NCBI RefSeq assembly: GCF_004349265.1
Contig: NZ_SMFL01000002.1
Coordinates: 853,545 to 917,544, forward strand
DNA length: 64,000 nucleotides
Origin: Dyadobacter psychrotolerans
Lineage (GTDB): Bacteria > Bacteroidota > Bacteroidia > Cytophagales > Spirosomataceae
Reading direction: 5' to 3'
Shown here: in pieces, positions 42,130-52,203 of the stretch
Layout: the number at the start of each line of letters is the position of its first letter
Position numbering within the stretch: position 1 is the first letter of the stretch
The notes under the pieces: generated by a model
Database searches by the model: none
Told to the model about the DNA's origin: nothing
The model's input: only the letters and a program-made list of their open reading frames with translations
Position numbers and translations under genes: made by a program

Positions 42130-43851
42130 ATGGCAATACTACAACCAATAATAGATCTGGCGGAGATATGTTATGCACACGGACTACGTCATGTTGTTCT
42201 GTCGCCCGGATCCCGGAGTGCAGCTTTAACACTTGCTTTTTCACGCCATGGAGGCTTCCAGATACATCCGGTAATGGATGAACGCTCAGCAGGATTTATT
42301 GCCCTTGGAATGGCTCAGCAGCTTAAAATCCCGGTAGTAGTGCTGTGTACATCCGGAAGCGCAGCATATAATCTTGCTCCTGCAATAGCGGAGGCTTATT
42401 TTCAGCACATTCCCTTATTGATCCTTACAGCGGACAGACCAAAGGAGTGGATTCATCAGCATGATGGGCAGACTATCTATCAGTCTGAATTATATGGAAA
42501 GCATGTTAAAAAGTCTTATGAATTTTCTTCTGATTATGGAAATGATGATGTTGCCTGGTCGGTGAATAGGATAGGGAACGATGCTATAAATCTGGCTTCC
42601 GCCTTATCTTACGGCCCTGTTCATATCAATGTCCCGATTCGTGAACCCTTTTACCCAACAGGTAGTGAGAACCTGGTTCCCTCAGAAAAGGTCCGAATCG
42701 TCAAAAGGGCTCCTGTTGAAAAAGTTCTTTCCACAAAAATGTGGCACGAGCTGTTAAATGAATGGGACGATGCGTCTAAGATCCTGATTGTTGGTGGGCA
42801 GCATCCAAAATCAGACAGATTAAATAAAGCTTTAAGTCGTATTTCAGAAGAACTGGATGTTCCTGTTGTAGGCGACAGCATCAGCAATTTGGAAGGCAGC
42901 GATCAGTTTATTTACCATCAGGATCTTATTTTGTTGTTAGAAAATTCCCAGGAATTGGCTCCTGATCTTCTAGTTACCTACGGATTATCGCTGATGTCAA
43001 AAGAATTAAAAACTTTTCTTCGAAACCATCCGGCGGTTTGTCACTGGCATATAGGTGAAGATAACATTTGGACAGATCCTATAAAAACGGTAACCAGGCA
43101 ACTGGCAGTGTCAGATGAATATTTCTTTGAAAATTTATTCGAAAAGATTGATTATCAGTTGTTTGTTCAAAATTCTGATTCCGAAAATGACAGTTCATTC
43201 CTGGCAAAGTGGCTTTCTAAAAGTGCTATCGTCAGGGTGAATATCGAAAATTATCTCCTTAATCTATCAAAGATAAATGATCTAACATCGATAGATATTG
43301 TAATTAAGTCACTAAAATCTAATAGTCAGTTACATATTGGAAATAGTATGCCTATCCGGTATGTCAATGCTCTGGGGAAAAGTAATGCATTAACAGGCGT
43401 TTTTTGTAACCGTGGAACAAGCGGTATTGATGGATGTGTAAGTACCACAATCGGAGCAGCTATGGTTAATAACACACCAACTGTTCTGCTCGTGGGAGAT
43501 GTAGCTTTTTTATATGACCGTAACGGGCTATTGATAAATACTTTGCCTTCGAACTTAAAGATTATCGTCCTGAACAATGGCGGTGGAAACATTTTCCGGA
43601 TGATCGATGGGCCAGCCAAATTGCCTGAACTGGGTAGTTATTTTGAAACCAAACATGGATTTAATGCAAAGAGGACAGCGGAAGATTCCGGATTATTTTA
43701 TATCGCAGTCCATGATTTAAAGTCATTACATAAAAATTTGACTGTATTTCTTGATCATACGGACATTAGCCTGATGGAAATATTTACTGATCCTGCTCAC
43801 AACGCTGATGTTTGGAAAGGTCTTAAATCGAGAATAAGGGAAATAAATTAG
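42130..43851 (+). CDS. menD: SEPHCHC synthase, menaquinone biosynthesis
   Basis: 573 aa. Adds the succinyl-ThDP unit from 2-oxoglutarate to isochorismate. N-terminal HVVLSPGSRSAALTLAF is the MenD signature. C-terminal ThDP-binding part GDVAFLYDRNGLLINTLPSNLKIIVLNNGGGNIFRMI near residue 456. Length normal. Its stop abuts the stop of the convergent TPR gene without any spacer. Confidence 0.94.
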   Translation: MAILQPIIDLAEICYAHGLRHVVLSPGSRSAALTLAFSRHGGFQIHPVMDERSAGFIALGMAQQLKIPVVVLCTSGSAAYNLAPAIAEAYFQHIPLLILTADRPKEWIHQHDGQTIYQSELYGKHVKKSYEFSSDYGNDDVAWSVNRIGNDAINLASALSYGPVHINVPIREPFYPTGSENLVPSEKVRIVKRAPVEKVLSTKMWHELLNEWDDASKILIVGGQHPKSDRLNKALSRISEELDVPVVGDSISNLEGSDQFIYHQDLILLLENSQELAPDLLVTYGLSLMSKELKTFLRNHPAVCHWHIGEDNIWTDPIKTVTRQLAVSDEYFFENLFEKIDYQLFVQNSDSENDSSFLAKWLSKSAIVRVNIENYLLNLSKINDLTSIDIVIKSLKSNSQLHIGNSMPIRYVNALGKSNALTGVFCNRGTSGIDGCVSTTIGAAMVNNTPTVLLVGDVAFLYDRNGLLINTLPSNLKIIVLNNGGGNIFRMIDGPAKLPELGSYFETKHGFNAKRTAEDSGLFYIAVHDLKSLHKNLTVFLDHTDISLMEIFTDPAHNADVWKGLKSRIREIN

Positions 43852-44922
43852 TCATTTGCAGTTTTTGGAGAATTCACCAATCGCAATTGAGTCCTTAAGG
43901 ACAATACCCTGCTTCCACACGCGGCATGCTGATTCCTTATCATTTGCTTTCTGATATGCAATCCCGGTTAGTCCGTATAAATCTTCAACAGGCTCGGCCA
44001 GATCGATTGCTTTGTTAAACTCGTCAATTGCCTTTGGCAAATTTCCGGAAGATTGGTAATAAATACCCATATTCCTAAGCGCATATCCATTCTTTGGCTG
44101 TATGTCAAGTGAACGGTCGATAAGTTTACCGGCCTCCCCGGTTTCTCCACTTTTTAAAAGAGCATAACCCTTGTTATTTAAGGCCAATGCATCTGCAGGA
44201 TTAAAATTTAATATTTTGTCAAAGTAGAGGATTGCTTCCGGTAAGTTATTTTGCTTAATAGCAATCAGGCCAAGGTTGTTTAAAGCCTCAAGCTGAGAAG
44301 GTCTGATTTTTAAAGCGGCAGTAAAATCATTTTTCGCAAGGTCAATATTTCCTGATTTATAATAAACAGCACCACGGTTGACCAGTGCTTCTACGTTTGA
44401 TTTATCCAAAGCAATTGCGCGGTCAAAATCTGCCGCAGCGAGAGCCGTCTGGCTTCGGGCTTCCATAAGGTTTCCATGAAGCAGGTAGAATCTTGAAGAA
44501 TCTTTGTACTGCATTTCGATTTGTTTTAAATCTGCCTCAGCTTCGTTAAATCTCCCCAAAAGAAGGCCTGCTTCCGACCGCACGAGATTCGCCTGTACAA
44601 GTGTAGGATCCATCCGAATCGATTCTGTCAAAATCTCATAAGCTTCTTCGGCACGGTTTAACTTGATAAGACAAATACTCTTGTTGAGCAACGCATCGGG
44701 GAACTCTGAATTTTTAGATATTGCTTCATCATAAAGCCGCAAGGCTTCGGTATAGTTCTTTTGTGCAAATGCTATATTCGCCTTTAAGAAAAAATTTGAA
44801 GCATCTTCTTTTTTTTGCCCGGAGCAAGCTACAATAATTAGTACTATTATTGTTAGTATGATCGAGAAGTGAGAGGAGCGCTTTATGGCAACCTGGAAAT
44901 GATTACTTTTGGAGAAAAACAT
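43852..44922 (-). CDS. TPR-repeat lipoprotein
   Basis: 356 aa. Signal with lipobox LIIVACS (Cys near residue 33), then about nine tetratricopeptide repeats (e.g. YTEALRLYDEAISKNSEFPDALLNKSIC, FDEAEADLKQIE, LPEAILYFDKILNFNPADALALNNKGYALL). Likely an outer-membrane-anchored scaffold on the periplasmic side. The start at 44922 lies two bases from the divergent start at 44925, so the two share an extremely compact control region. Confidence 0.85.
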   Translation of the reverse strand: MFFSKSNHFQVAIKRSSHFSIILTIIVLIIVACSGQKKEDASNFFLKANIAFAQKNYTEALRLYDEAISKNSEFPDALLNKSICLIKLNRAEEAYEILTESIRMDPTLVQANLVRSEAGLLLGRFNEAEADLKQIEMQYKDSSRFYLLHGNLMEARSQTALAAADFDRAIALDKSNVEALVNRGAVYYKSGNIDLAKNDFTAALKIRPSQLEALNNLGLIAIKQNNLPEAILYFDKILNFNPADALALNNKGYALLKSGETGEAGKLIDRSLDIQPKNGYALRNMGIYYQSSGNLPKAIDEFNKAIDLAEPVEDLYGLTGIAYQKANDKESACRVWKQGIVLKDSIAIGEFSKNCK

Positions 44923-44924
44923 TA

Positions 44925-45176
44925 ATGAGATATATTAAAGATATTGTCAGCAACAAATACAAGATTAGCTTATACCAGTGGAATAATAAGTACATTATCA
45001 AAATTGAATCCGGAATGTACGAGCAAACTTACAAAATTGACCAGTATGAGGTATCCAACGTTGAAGAAATCGAAAAATGCGTGGATGATTTGTTCCTCAA
45101 CAAGGTAACAAACTTATTTGATTCTATGAACGTAGATTTTACCGATACACTCAAAAGAAATGAAGTGATTTTTTAA
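44925..45176 (+). CDS. Conserved small protein, 83 aa
   Basis: Begins MRYIKDIVSNKYKISLYQWNNKYIIKIESGMYEQTYKIDQYEVS and has the alpha/beta pattern of small conserved proteins often found in Cytophagales. No name known to me. Divergent from the TPR lipoprotein, with only two bases between start codons. Confidence 0.7.
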   Translation: MRYIKDIVSNKYKISLYQWNNKYIIKIESGMYEQTYKIDQYEVSNVEEIEKCVDDLFLNKVTNLFDSMNVDFTDTLKRNEVIF

Positions 45177-45295
45177 TTTTAAAATAAACATAAAACTTGC
45201 ATCTGAGCATTGCGTATACGGTTTTAATATGCTTTTCGTTAGATAGCTGAAACTTTAAAGGTAGCAGCCCTCTGTATTTGACTTATCAGTATAAT

Positions 45296-48200
45296 ATGGT
45301 TAAAAACATTAAATTATCCCAACAATCCACCAAATCAACCCCTATGCTTTTTAAACATAGCACTTATACCCTTGGGTTATATTTCGCTTTTGGTGCTTCG
45401 GCCGCACTGGCTCAGAATACCCTGAGTATTACAGAGCCGGAAGCACACTTTCGTAACGGCCTTGAATACTACGAAAAATCAAACTATGTGGCTGCCAGAC
45501 AGGAGTTTGGCGAATACCTCAATACACAGGACAAGCTGATAAGTACAACGGATTACAATAAAGTGACAGCAGAATATTATGTGGCTGTTACCGGTTTATA
45601 TCTAAATTACCCGGAAGCTGAAGTCCAGATTGACCGGTTTGTTAAAAACCATTCGGAACATCCTAAGGCACAGCAAATTTACAGTGACCTTGGAAAATAT
45701 TACTATGAGGGTGGTTCGTACGAGAAAGCAATAACTTATCTCGAAAAGGCTGTTAAGTTACCTGGAAACAACGCCAAAAAGACCGAGAGTACCTACCAGC
45801 TGGCCATGTCTTACTACAATACCAAACAGCTGGATTCGGCTTTACCTCTTTTTAATCAGGTCAAAGCAGATGCTTCCTTTGCTAATTCAGGAGACGCTTC
45901 GTTTTATGCGGGTGTTATAAATTACCAAAAAAACAATTTTGATGAGGCATATCAGGATTTTCTTCGTGTTGAGAATCATCCGTATTACAAAAACGAAGCG
46001 CCCAACTGGATTATATCTTCTTTGTATCAGCAAAAAAAATACGATCAGCTGCTTCAATACGGTGAAAAGACCTTATCTCAGCAAAGAGGAAATACTAAGC
46101 TTGATGATGTCGCTCTTTACGTTGCAGAAGTATACTATGAAAAGGGGGACTACGCGGCGGCAGTTAAAGCTTACGAGCGATATAATAAAATGAAGGCTGG
46201 TACCATACCTCCAACTGTTGCATTACATTATGGTCATTCACTATTCAGGACCAACAGCTTCGATGGTACAATTACGGTGTTAAAAGGTATTGCGCAGGGC
46301 AAGGATTCTGTTTCGCAGTACGCATCTTACCTGGTCGGTATCAGTTACTTAAAGACGAATAATTCAAGTTATGCTTTAACAGCCTTAGGCAATGCCGCCA
46401 AGTTGAACTTCAACGCAGTTATAAGGGAAGAGGCTGCTTACAACCACGCGAAAATCCAGTTGGAGACGGGAAATAACAATGAGGCTATTAAAGAACTAAA
46501 TGACTTTATGGCGCTTTACCCGCAAAGCAAACATATTGAAGAAGCAAGTGAATTAGTAGCGGAAGGATATTCTGGCGCAAGCAACAATGCAGGTGCGATC
46601 AAATACATTGAGGGGCTTTCTAAAAGAAATGCTAAAATTAATGGTACCTATCAGCGGTTAACGTTCAATCAGGGTGTGGTAGAATTTAACGCACAGAAAT
46701 TTGATGCGGCAATTGCCATGTTCAATAAGTCGCTTAGATTCCCCATTGATGAGCAGATATTTTTAGGAGCAAGTTTTTACAAAGCGGAGTCGGTCTATGG
46801 TTTGAAAAAAGTGGATGAAGCTGTTCCGCTTTACGTACAGATATCTAAAAATCCGAAAGCTGGAATTTATGCGAGAAAGAGTCTTTATGCTTTGGGATAT
46901 GTTTATTACAATCAAAAGAAGTACAGCCAGGCGCTGGGTTATTTTAAGGAATTTGTCAGCAACCTGAATGGTATCGACAGTCAGATCATTGAAGACGCGC
47001 ACGCCAGGCTGGCAGATTGTTATTTGGCAGCCAAAAACTACGATGAGGCTATCAGGACTTATGAAAAGGTTGCAGCGAACGGTAAAGCGGATAAGGACTA
47101 TGCACTCTATCAAAAAGCAAGGGCCTATGTTTACATGAGCCGAGAGCAGGAAGCCAAACGTCAGTTTGAACTTTTAATCAGTTCGTTCCCTAGTTCGAGA
47201 TACCTGGATGATGCCTATTTCCAGTTAGCTGATATCGAGTTTCAGAATCAAAGTTATTCAGCGGCTGTTAAAGGCTTTACCCGCATGATTAACGAAAAAC
47301 CAAAAAGTACTTTAATACCTGCTGCCCTTTTACGTCGCGCACAGTCATATTACAACCTTCAGGTATACGAACAGGCTATTGTAGATTTCCGGAAAATACT
47401 TACGGAATATTCGGAGTCTCCATCAGCAAGTAGTGCATTGGAAGGAATTCAGGAAAGTTACACTGCGGTTGGTCGTCCGGAGGAATTCACTCAGGTTTTA
47501 GGTGTAGTCAGGAAAAATAATCCTGGTAATGAAAAACTGGAAGAGGTTGAGTTCGATAATGTGCGCAACCTGTACTATGCTGAAAAGTATGACAATGCTA
47601 AAAAAGCACTTCTTGAATTCCTGAATACCTATCCAGCAAGCAAGCATCAGTACGATGCCAGGTATTTCATCGGTTCGTCTTTTGACAAAACAGGAAATGT
47701 AAATGAAGCACTGCAGTACTTTTCGAAAGTAGTTCAGGAAAACCGCTCCACTTTCGTAGCTGCGGCGGCTCAGCGTTCTGCTGAACTGGAAATCGCCAGG
47801 GGGAACTACAATAACGCGGTTACCAATTTCAGAATACTTCTACGGAATGCGGAAAGTAAAAAGGAGCAAACACAGGCATGGATTGGTTTGATGGACAACT
47901 ATTACACGCTGAAAAGCTATGATTCTACTCTGTATTATGCCAAGGAAGTCATCAACGTTGGAAATATCATTCCGGGTGGCCTTGGTAAGGCGCAGCTTTA
48001 TTTGGGTAAGGTCCCCTACGATAAAGGAGATTTAACAAAAGCGGCCGAAGAATTTAAAAAGGTTGCTTTGTCTTCAAAAGATGAGTATGGGGCAGAAGCC
48101 AGCTATTGGGGAGCAACGATTCTTTACAAAAACAAAAAATATAAGGAAGCCGAAGCGGCTATCATTGAGATGGGAAAAAGTTTTGAGGGTTACGATTTCT

Positions 48201-48355
48201 GGCGTGTCAGATCTTTTATCTTGCTGGCTGAGGTGTATGTGGGATTAAATGAGATGGGTCAGGCTAAGGCAACGCTGAATTCAATCATTGACAATTCGGA
48301 TGATAAAGAAGCTGTTGAATTGGCGAAGGCGAAGTTGGCCCAGATTACAAAGTAA
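45296..48355 (+). CDS. Large TPR-repeat exported protein
   Basis: About 1,019 aa. Signal-like segment LGLYFAFGASAALAQ ends near the start of the mature protein. It is followed by more than twenty TPR/Sel1-like repeats (e.g. YEKAITYLEKAVKLPGNNAKKTESTYQLAMSYYNTKQLDSALPLF). Similar tol-pal-type (YbgF/BamD-like) repeat proteins occur beside TonB genes in Bacteroidota. The start is uncertain: 45296 is used, but 45344 would give a more compact signal peptide. First gene of an envelope cluster through TonB. Confidence 0.85.
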   Translation: MVKNIKLSQQSTKSTPMLFKHSTYTLGLYFAFGASAALAQNTLSITEPEAHFRNGLEYYEKSNYVAARQEFGEYLNTQDKLISTTDYNKVTAEYYVAVTGLYLNYPEAEVQIDRFVKNHSEHPKAQQIYSDLGKYYYEGGSYEKAITYLEKAVKLPGNNAKKTESTYQLAMSYYNTKQLDSALPLFNQVKADASFANSGDASFYAGVINYQKNNFDEAYQDFLRVENHPYYKNEAPNWIISSLYQQKKYDQLLQYGEKTLSQQRGNTKLDDVALYVAEVYYEKGDYAAAVKAYERYNKMKAGTIPPTVALHYGHSLFRTNSFDGTITVLKGIAQGKDSVSQYASYLVGISYLKTNNSSYALTALGNAAKLNFNAVIREEAAYNHAKIQLETGNNNEAIKELNDFMALYPQSKHIEEASELVAEGYSGASNNAGAIKYIEGLSKRNAKINGTYQRLTFNQGVVEFNAQKFDAAIAMFNKSLRFPIDEQIFLGASFYKAESVYGLKKVDEAVPLYVQISKNPKAGIYARKSLYALGYVYYNQKKYSQALGYFKEFVSNLNGIDSQIIEDAHARLADCYLAAKNYDEAIRTYEKVAANGKADKDYALYQKARAYVYMSREQEAKRQFELLISSFPSSRYLDDAYFQLADIEFQNQSYSAAVKGFTRMINEKPKSTLIPAALLRRAQSYYNLQVYEQAIVDFRKILTEYSESPSASSALEGIQESYTAVGRPEEFTQVLGVVRKNNPGNEKLEEVEFDNVRNLYYAEKYDNAKKALLEFLNTYPASKHQYDARYFIGSSFDKTGNVNEALQYFSKVVQENRSTFVAAAAQRSAELEIARGNYNNAVTNFRILLRNAESKKEQTQAWIGLMDNYYTLKSYDSTLYYAKEVINVGNIIPGGLGKAQLYLGKVPYDKGDLTKAAEEFKKVALSSKDEYGAEASYWGATILYKNKKYKEAEAAIIEMGKSFEGYDFWRVRSFILLAEVYVGLNEMGQAKATLNSIIDNSDDKEAVELAKAKLAQITK

Positions 48356-48359
48356 AATC

Positions 48360-50066
48360 ATGAACACTGTCTTAGTTAACAGAAAAATATTATTTATGAC
48401 GAATTCAATCGCATTACGCAGTTCCCTGTTTTTACTGGCGCTGGGCTTTTCCTCAACCTTTGCAGTGGCACAGAGGGGAGAAATTGAAAGCCAGACCTAC
48501 GAAATTGTAAAAGAAAAGAGTATAGAATTTGCACCTGCCAACCGGGTATTTGATAAGGTGCAGCCGATTCAGGCAGCGGCGGGACAAAAGAAAGTCTCCT
48601 ATGAAATTATTGATCCGCAGATTAATATTTCTTCTCCAAAATTAACGCCGGCCGTGGGGGTTTCTTCTGATGAAAAGGATAGAACAGAGCAGCCGGACGT
48701 ATTAAATAATTATCTAAAATTAGGTGCGGGAAACTATGGTCGTTTCCTGGGTGAATTGTTTGTTGGTTCACGCACATCGGAGGATCTGGTTTTCACGGCT
48801 CAGATTAAACACCTATCGGCAGCCAACGGACCTGTAGATGGTAAGAATTCGGCCAATGCCGGGACTAATCTCAGAATTGGCGGCAAGTATATCAGGCCAA
48901 CCTACAAAGTTGAAGCATCGGTTGATTATGACCGTAAGAATTATTATTTCTATGGTTACAAACCGCAGCCGGAAGGTTTTGAAGTAAACCGGGATACAAT
49001 CCGTCAGACGCTTAATCAGTTTGGTCTTAATTTGGGATTTGAGAACACGGATGCTTCAGTCGCAGTTGATTATTCGGTAAAGACCAGTCTGAACAATATC
49101 ACGGACCGTTACAATGCATCTGAATTGGACTGGGGAACCAAGCTGATGGCCTCAGTTCCTATATCGGAATCCTTTTATGCTTTGCTGAATGCTGATGCGT
49201 TTGTGTCACAGCGCGTGGACAGACTAACCTATAACAGGAATTTATTCAGAGTAAAACCTACGTTTAAGTACACATCGGATATGTTCACTATTACGGCAGG
49301 TCTTAACGCGGTTAATGAGACGGACAGCGAATTAAACATAAATAAAACAAAAGCTTTCCCGGTTGTTAATTTCGACGTCGCTCCTTTTACAGGTTTACAT
49401 ATTTTCGCGGGTTACGATGGGGATATTGTACGAAATACCCTGCGTAGTATGCTGAGTGAAAATCTTTGGCTGGCACCTAATGTTTTAATCGTTAATACAG
49501 AGAAAAACGCAGATATTTATGCGGGTGTAAAAGGAGAGCCCGGTGGCGGATTTAATTATGAAGGAAAGGTTTCTTATGCCCGTTACCGGAATTTTTACAA
49601 CTTTAATAATTCTCTTGTCGACACTTCCCGGTTCGCAATAATTTATGATCCGCAAAAGACAAAGGTTCTTACAATTTCCGGCCAGGCTGGTTATAACTAT
49701 AATGATCTTTTCAAGACATCCTTAAAAGTTAGTTTCTTTGATTATTCGATGGGTTCGGTAGAGGAAGCCTGGCATCGTCCGGATCTGACTTTAAATTGGT
49801 TCAATGCACTGACGATTAGTAAAAAACTGTTTGTGACCGCAGATTTTTACATGCTTAGAGGAATAAAAGCCAAAAATTTTCAGTCAGGAATTGTTACCAA
49901 ACTGCCTGTTATTGCTGATCTGAATTTGAAGATAGATTATCTGTTAACCAAGAACTTCTCTGCTTTTGTGGGGATCAACAATGTGCTGGGAAAACAGTAC
50001 CAGCGTTATCAGTATTATCCTCAGCAAGGTCTTAACTTTATTGGAGGATTATCGTTTTCTTTTTAA
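48360..50066 (+). CDS. Outer-membrane beta-barrel protein (TonB receptor-like)
   Basis: About 568 aa. Signal peptide ends SSTFAVAQ. The rest is alternating beta strands with aromatic residues and ends in FIGGLSFSF, an outer-membrane barrel C-terminal Phe motif. No plug domain is visible, so it is a barrel of the TonB-receptor superfamily without a plug, or a different barrel. Follows the TPR protein by four bases, so the two are probably partners. Confidence 0.75.
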   Translation: MNTVLVNRKILFMTNSIALRSSLFLLALGFSSTFAVAQRGEIESQTYEIVKEKSIEFAPANRVFDKVQPIQAAAGQKKVSYEIIDPQINISSPKLTPAVGVSSDEKDRTEQPDVLNNYLKLGAGNYGRFLGELFVGSRTSEDLVFTAQIKHLSAANGPVDGKNSANAGTNLRIGGKYIRPTYKVEASVDYDRKNYYFYGYKPQPEGFEVNRDTIRQTLNQFGLNLGFENTDASVAVDYSVKTSLNNITDRYNASELDWGTKLMASVPISESFYALLNADAFVSQRVDRLTYNRNLFRVKPTFKYTSDMFTITAGLNAVNETDSELNINKTKAFPVVNFDVAPFTGLHIFAGYDGDIVRNTLRSMLSENLWLAPNVLIVNTEKNADIYAGVKGEPGGGFNYEGKVSYARYRNFYNFNNSLVDTSRFAIIYDPQKTKVLTISGQAGYNYNDLFKTSLKVSFFDYSMGSVEEAWHRPDLTLNWFNALTISKKLFVTADFYMLRGIKAKNFQSGIVTKLPVIADLNLKIDYLLTKNFSAFVGINNVLGKQYQRYQYYPQQGLNFIGGLSFSF

Positions 50067-50096
50067 CTTCGCCAGCATTAATTGTAAAAACGCTTC

Positions 50097-51161
50097 ATGA
50101 TAGCTGTTGAAACTGTAATTCGGAAATTAGTTAGTGATTATGAATTTGTAATCATTCCTGGCTTTGGTGCCCTGCTGTCACGGCAGATTCATGCCAGTTT
50201 TGATAAAAATTCAGGTGTGTTTTCACCGCCGGTAAAGAAGCTTGCCTTTAACGAGTTTCTGAAACTGGATGATGGGCTTCTTGCTAACTATATTTCCCGG
50301 GAAGAAAAGGTTTCTCATCTTGAAGCGGTAGGTTATGTAAAGCAGTATGCCGATACGCTCAGGTCTGCACTTAACACCTACGGTGAAACGAAGATTAATG
50401 GGGTTGGAAGATTCCAGACAAACGGTGAAGGAAAACTGGTTTTTGAACCAAATACCGAAAATCACTTTAAGGATGAATGGTACGGGTTTTCGAAGGTCAC
50501 TGCCAAGACATTTGATAAAGTGCTGACTACCTCAACTGTTTCTGCCAACTTCCTGGAAGAGAACGACGCTGAGGTGATTGAGTTTAGTGAACGTAAAACA
50601 GTTAGAGTTAATTGGTTTCGATGGGCTGCGGCTGCGGTATTGGCAGGACTTATGTTTTATGTTAGTTTCTTTCTGGTAACCGCAAATGAAGACAATTACA
50701 AAAGCACTTTAAATCCATTCGATAATCTTTTCGGGAATACAGCAAGCACTGTTGTGGTGAAAGAGCCGGTTCAGCTTTCGGAATCGAAAGTGGATCCAAC
50801 AGTTGCTGATAGTGTAGTGGTTGAAACTGCTGTTAAACCAGACAGTATCATTGTAGAAGTGCCACCAGTACCAGCAGTTGCACCAGTGGAAGCTGCTCAG
50901 GTAGGAAAACAGGAAATCAGTTTTGATAAAAAATTCTATCTGATTGCAGGTGCATTCAAGGGAATGAAGAGAGCAAATATTTTATTGGAGGATCTTCAAA
51001 GTAAAGGTTATACCGATGCATTGGTCATTCCTGCCGGCAAGCATAGTTCAAAAGTAACGGTTGCTGTTCAGGGATTTGATCAGGAAAGGGATGCGTATCA
51101 GGCTTCATCCAAGCTCAAAAAAGTAATTGGAGAAGAAGGTTGGGTAATGAAGATCAAATAG
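50097..51161 (+). CDS. HU-CCDC81 and SPOR domain protein
   Basis: 354 aa. Residues 1-140 are the bacterial HU-CCDC81 pair (VIRKLVSDYEFVIIPGFGALLSR, TKINGVGRFQTNGEGKLVFEP). One membrane helix at about 178-197 (WAAAAVLAGLMFYVSFFLV). A Pro/Val-rich periplasmic linker and a C-terminal SPOR domain (KKFYLIAGAFKGMKRANILLEDLQSKGYTDAL) that binds denuded peptidoglycan at division sites. It links a DNA-binding-like cytoplasmic domain to septal peptidoglycan. Confidence 0.88.
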   Translation: MIAVETVIRKLVSDYEFVIIPGFGALLSRQIHASFDKNSGVFSPPVKKLAFNEFLKLDDGLLANYISREEKVSHLEAVGYVKQYADTLRSALNTYGETKINGVGRFQTNGEGKLVFEPNTENHFKDEWYGFSKVTAKTFDKVLTTSTVSANFLEENDAEVIEFSERKTVRVNWFRWAAAAVLAGLMFYVSFFLVTANEDNYKSTLNPFDNLFGNTASTVVVKEPVQLSESKVDPTVADSVVVETAVKPDSIIVEVPPVPAVAPVEAAQVGKQEISFDKKFYLIAGAFKGMKRANILLEDLQSKGYTDALVIPAGKHSSKVTVAVQGFDQERDAYQASSKLKKVIGEEGWVMKIK

Positions 51162-51183
51162 TTTAGTAAGACTTATATTAGAG

Positions 51184-51209
51184 GAGGAGGCCTGATCGCC
51201 TCCTCTTTG
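51184..51209 (+). terminator. Terminator after the SPOR gene
   Basis: GAGGAGGC-CTGATC-GCCTCCTC hairpin followed by TTT. Confidence 0.65.
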
Positions 51210-51270
51210 TGTTTTATACGAAAATGCCTAGTTTTACGTTCATTTCGAAATAACCACAAGATTAAAACCA

Positions 51271-52197
51271 ATGATTGCATTAGAGGCAGAAGACCGTCAG
51301 AGAATTGCCATGTCCTGGGCTTTGTCCATAGGAATTACCATAGCATTACTTGGTCTGTTTTTCTTCATTCGTTTAGGAAGCTCCATGCCCAAGGTAGAGC
51401 CGTTGGAGCTTTTTGTTGAGGTGAACTACGGAACAAGTAAAGTAGGAAAAGGCGACATTCAAACATTCAATAAACCGAATGATTCAAAAGTTGCTGAAAA
51501 TATGCGCGCTGATGCGGATGAGGTTAAAAAAGTAAAATCGGTTTCAACTCCAAAACCTACTCCGCCAACGCCTCCTAAGATCGAGTCAGCCAAACCAACA
51601 AAGGTAGTTGCGGAAAAACCCGCGATCACTTCCAAAGTTGAAAGTCCGGTTGAAGCACCGGAAAAAACGGAGGTAAAGAAGTCTACCGGAAGTGCTAATT
51701 CCTCGGAGCCGGCAGCCAAACCAACTCCGGAAAAAGCCGTAAACAAGGATGCTTTATTCACGAAGTCCTCCGGCAGTAAGTCGGGAAGTAACGGTACCAA
51801 CGGCACCAAAAGTGGTGTCGGAGGGAACAACAACGGCGACGATGCACAAGGCGTGGGAGATAAGGGATCTAAATCCGGAAGCTTGTTTGCTAAAACATAC
51901 AAAGGTGAGGGTGGCGGAGGCGGTACAGCGGTTGGTTTAAGTCTCTCAGGCTGGGGTATGTCGCGTAGACCCGTTGTAGATGATAATTCCGACGTTACCG
52001 GCGACATTACATTTAAGATTACAGTTGATAAAAACGGCCGTGTAAAAAGTATAATAACTCAGAACACAACGGTTACCGATTATGCTGTTGTGAACAAATA
52101 CAAGAGTGCAGTGAGGGATCTGACTTTTGTTCCCAAGTCTGCAAATGTGCCTGATGAATCCACCGGGACAATTACTTTTAAAATTCGTTCCAGGTAG
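51271..52197 (+). CDS. TonB/TolA-like energy transducer
   Basis: 308 aa. Single N-terminal helix (WALSIGITIALLGLFFFIRLG), long Pro/Lys/Ser-rich periplasmic linker (TPKPTPPTPPKIESAKPTK), glycine/asparagine-rich part, and a TonB-type C-terminal domain (GDITFKITVDKNGRVKSI, TGTITFKIRSR). Couples proton motive force to outer-membrane transport or is a TolA-like stabiliser. Precedes folC by six bases. Confidence 0.82.
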   Translation: MIALEAEDRQRIAMSWALSIGITIALLGLFFFIRLGSSMPKVEPLELFVEVNYGTSKVGKGDIQTFNKPNDSKVAENMRADADEVKKVKSVSTPKPTPPTPPKIESAKPTKVVAEKPAITSKVESPVEAPEKTEVKKSTGSANSSEPAAKPTPEKAVNKDALFTKSSGSKSGSNGTNGTKSGVGGNNNGDDAQGVGDKGSKSGSLFAKTYKGEGGGGGTAVGLSLSGWGMSRRPVVDDNSDVTGDITFKITVDKNGRVKSIITQNTTVTDYAVVNKYKSAVRDLTFVPKSANVPDESTGTITFKIRSR

Positions 52198-52203
52198 TTT
52201 AAA

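Noticed and set aside
51459..52007. 182-codon minus-strand frame opposite the TonB-like gene
   Set aside because: Pro/Leu/Ser-rich translation is the mirror of the Lys/Pro/Gly-rich linker; no start signal.
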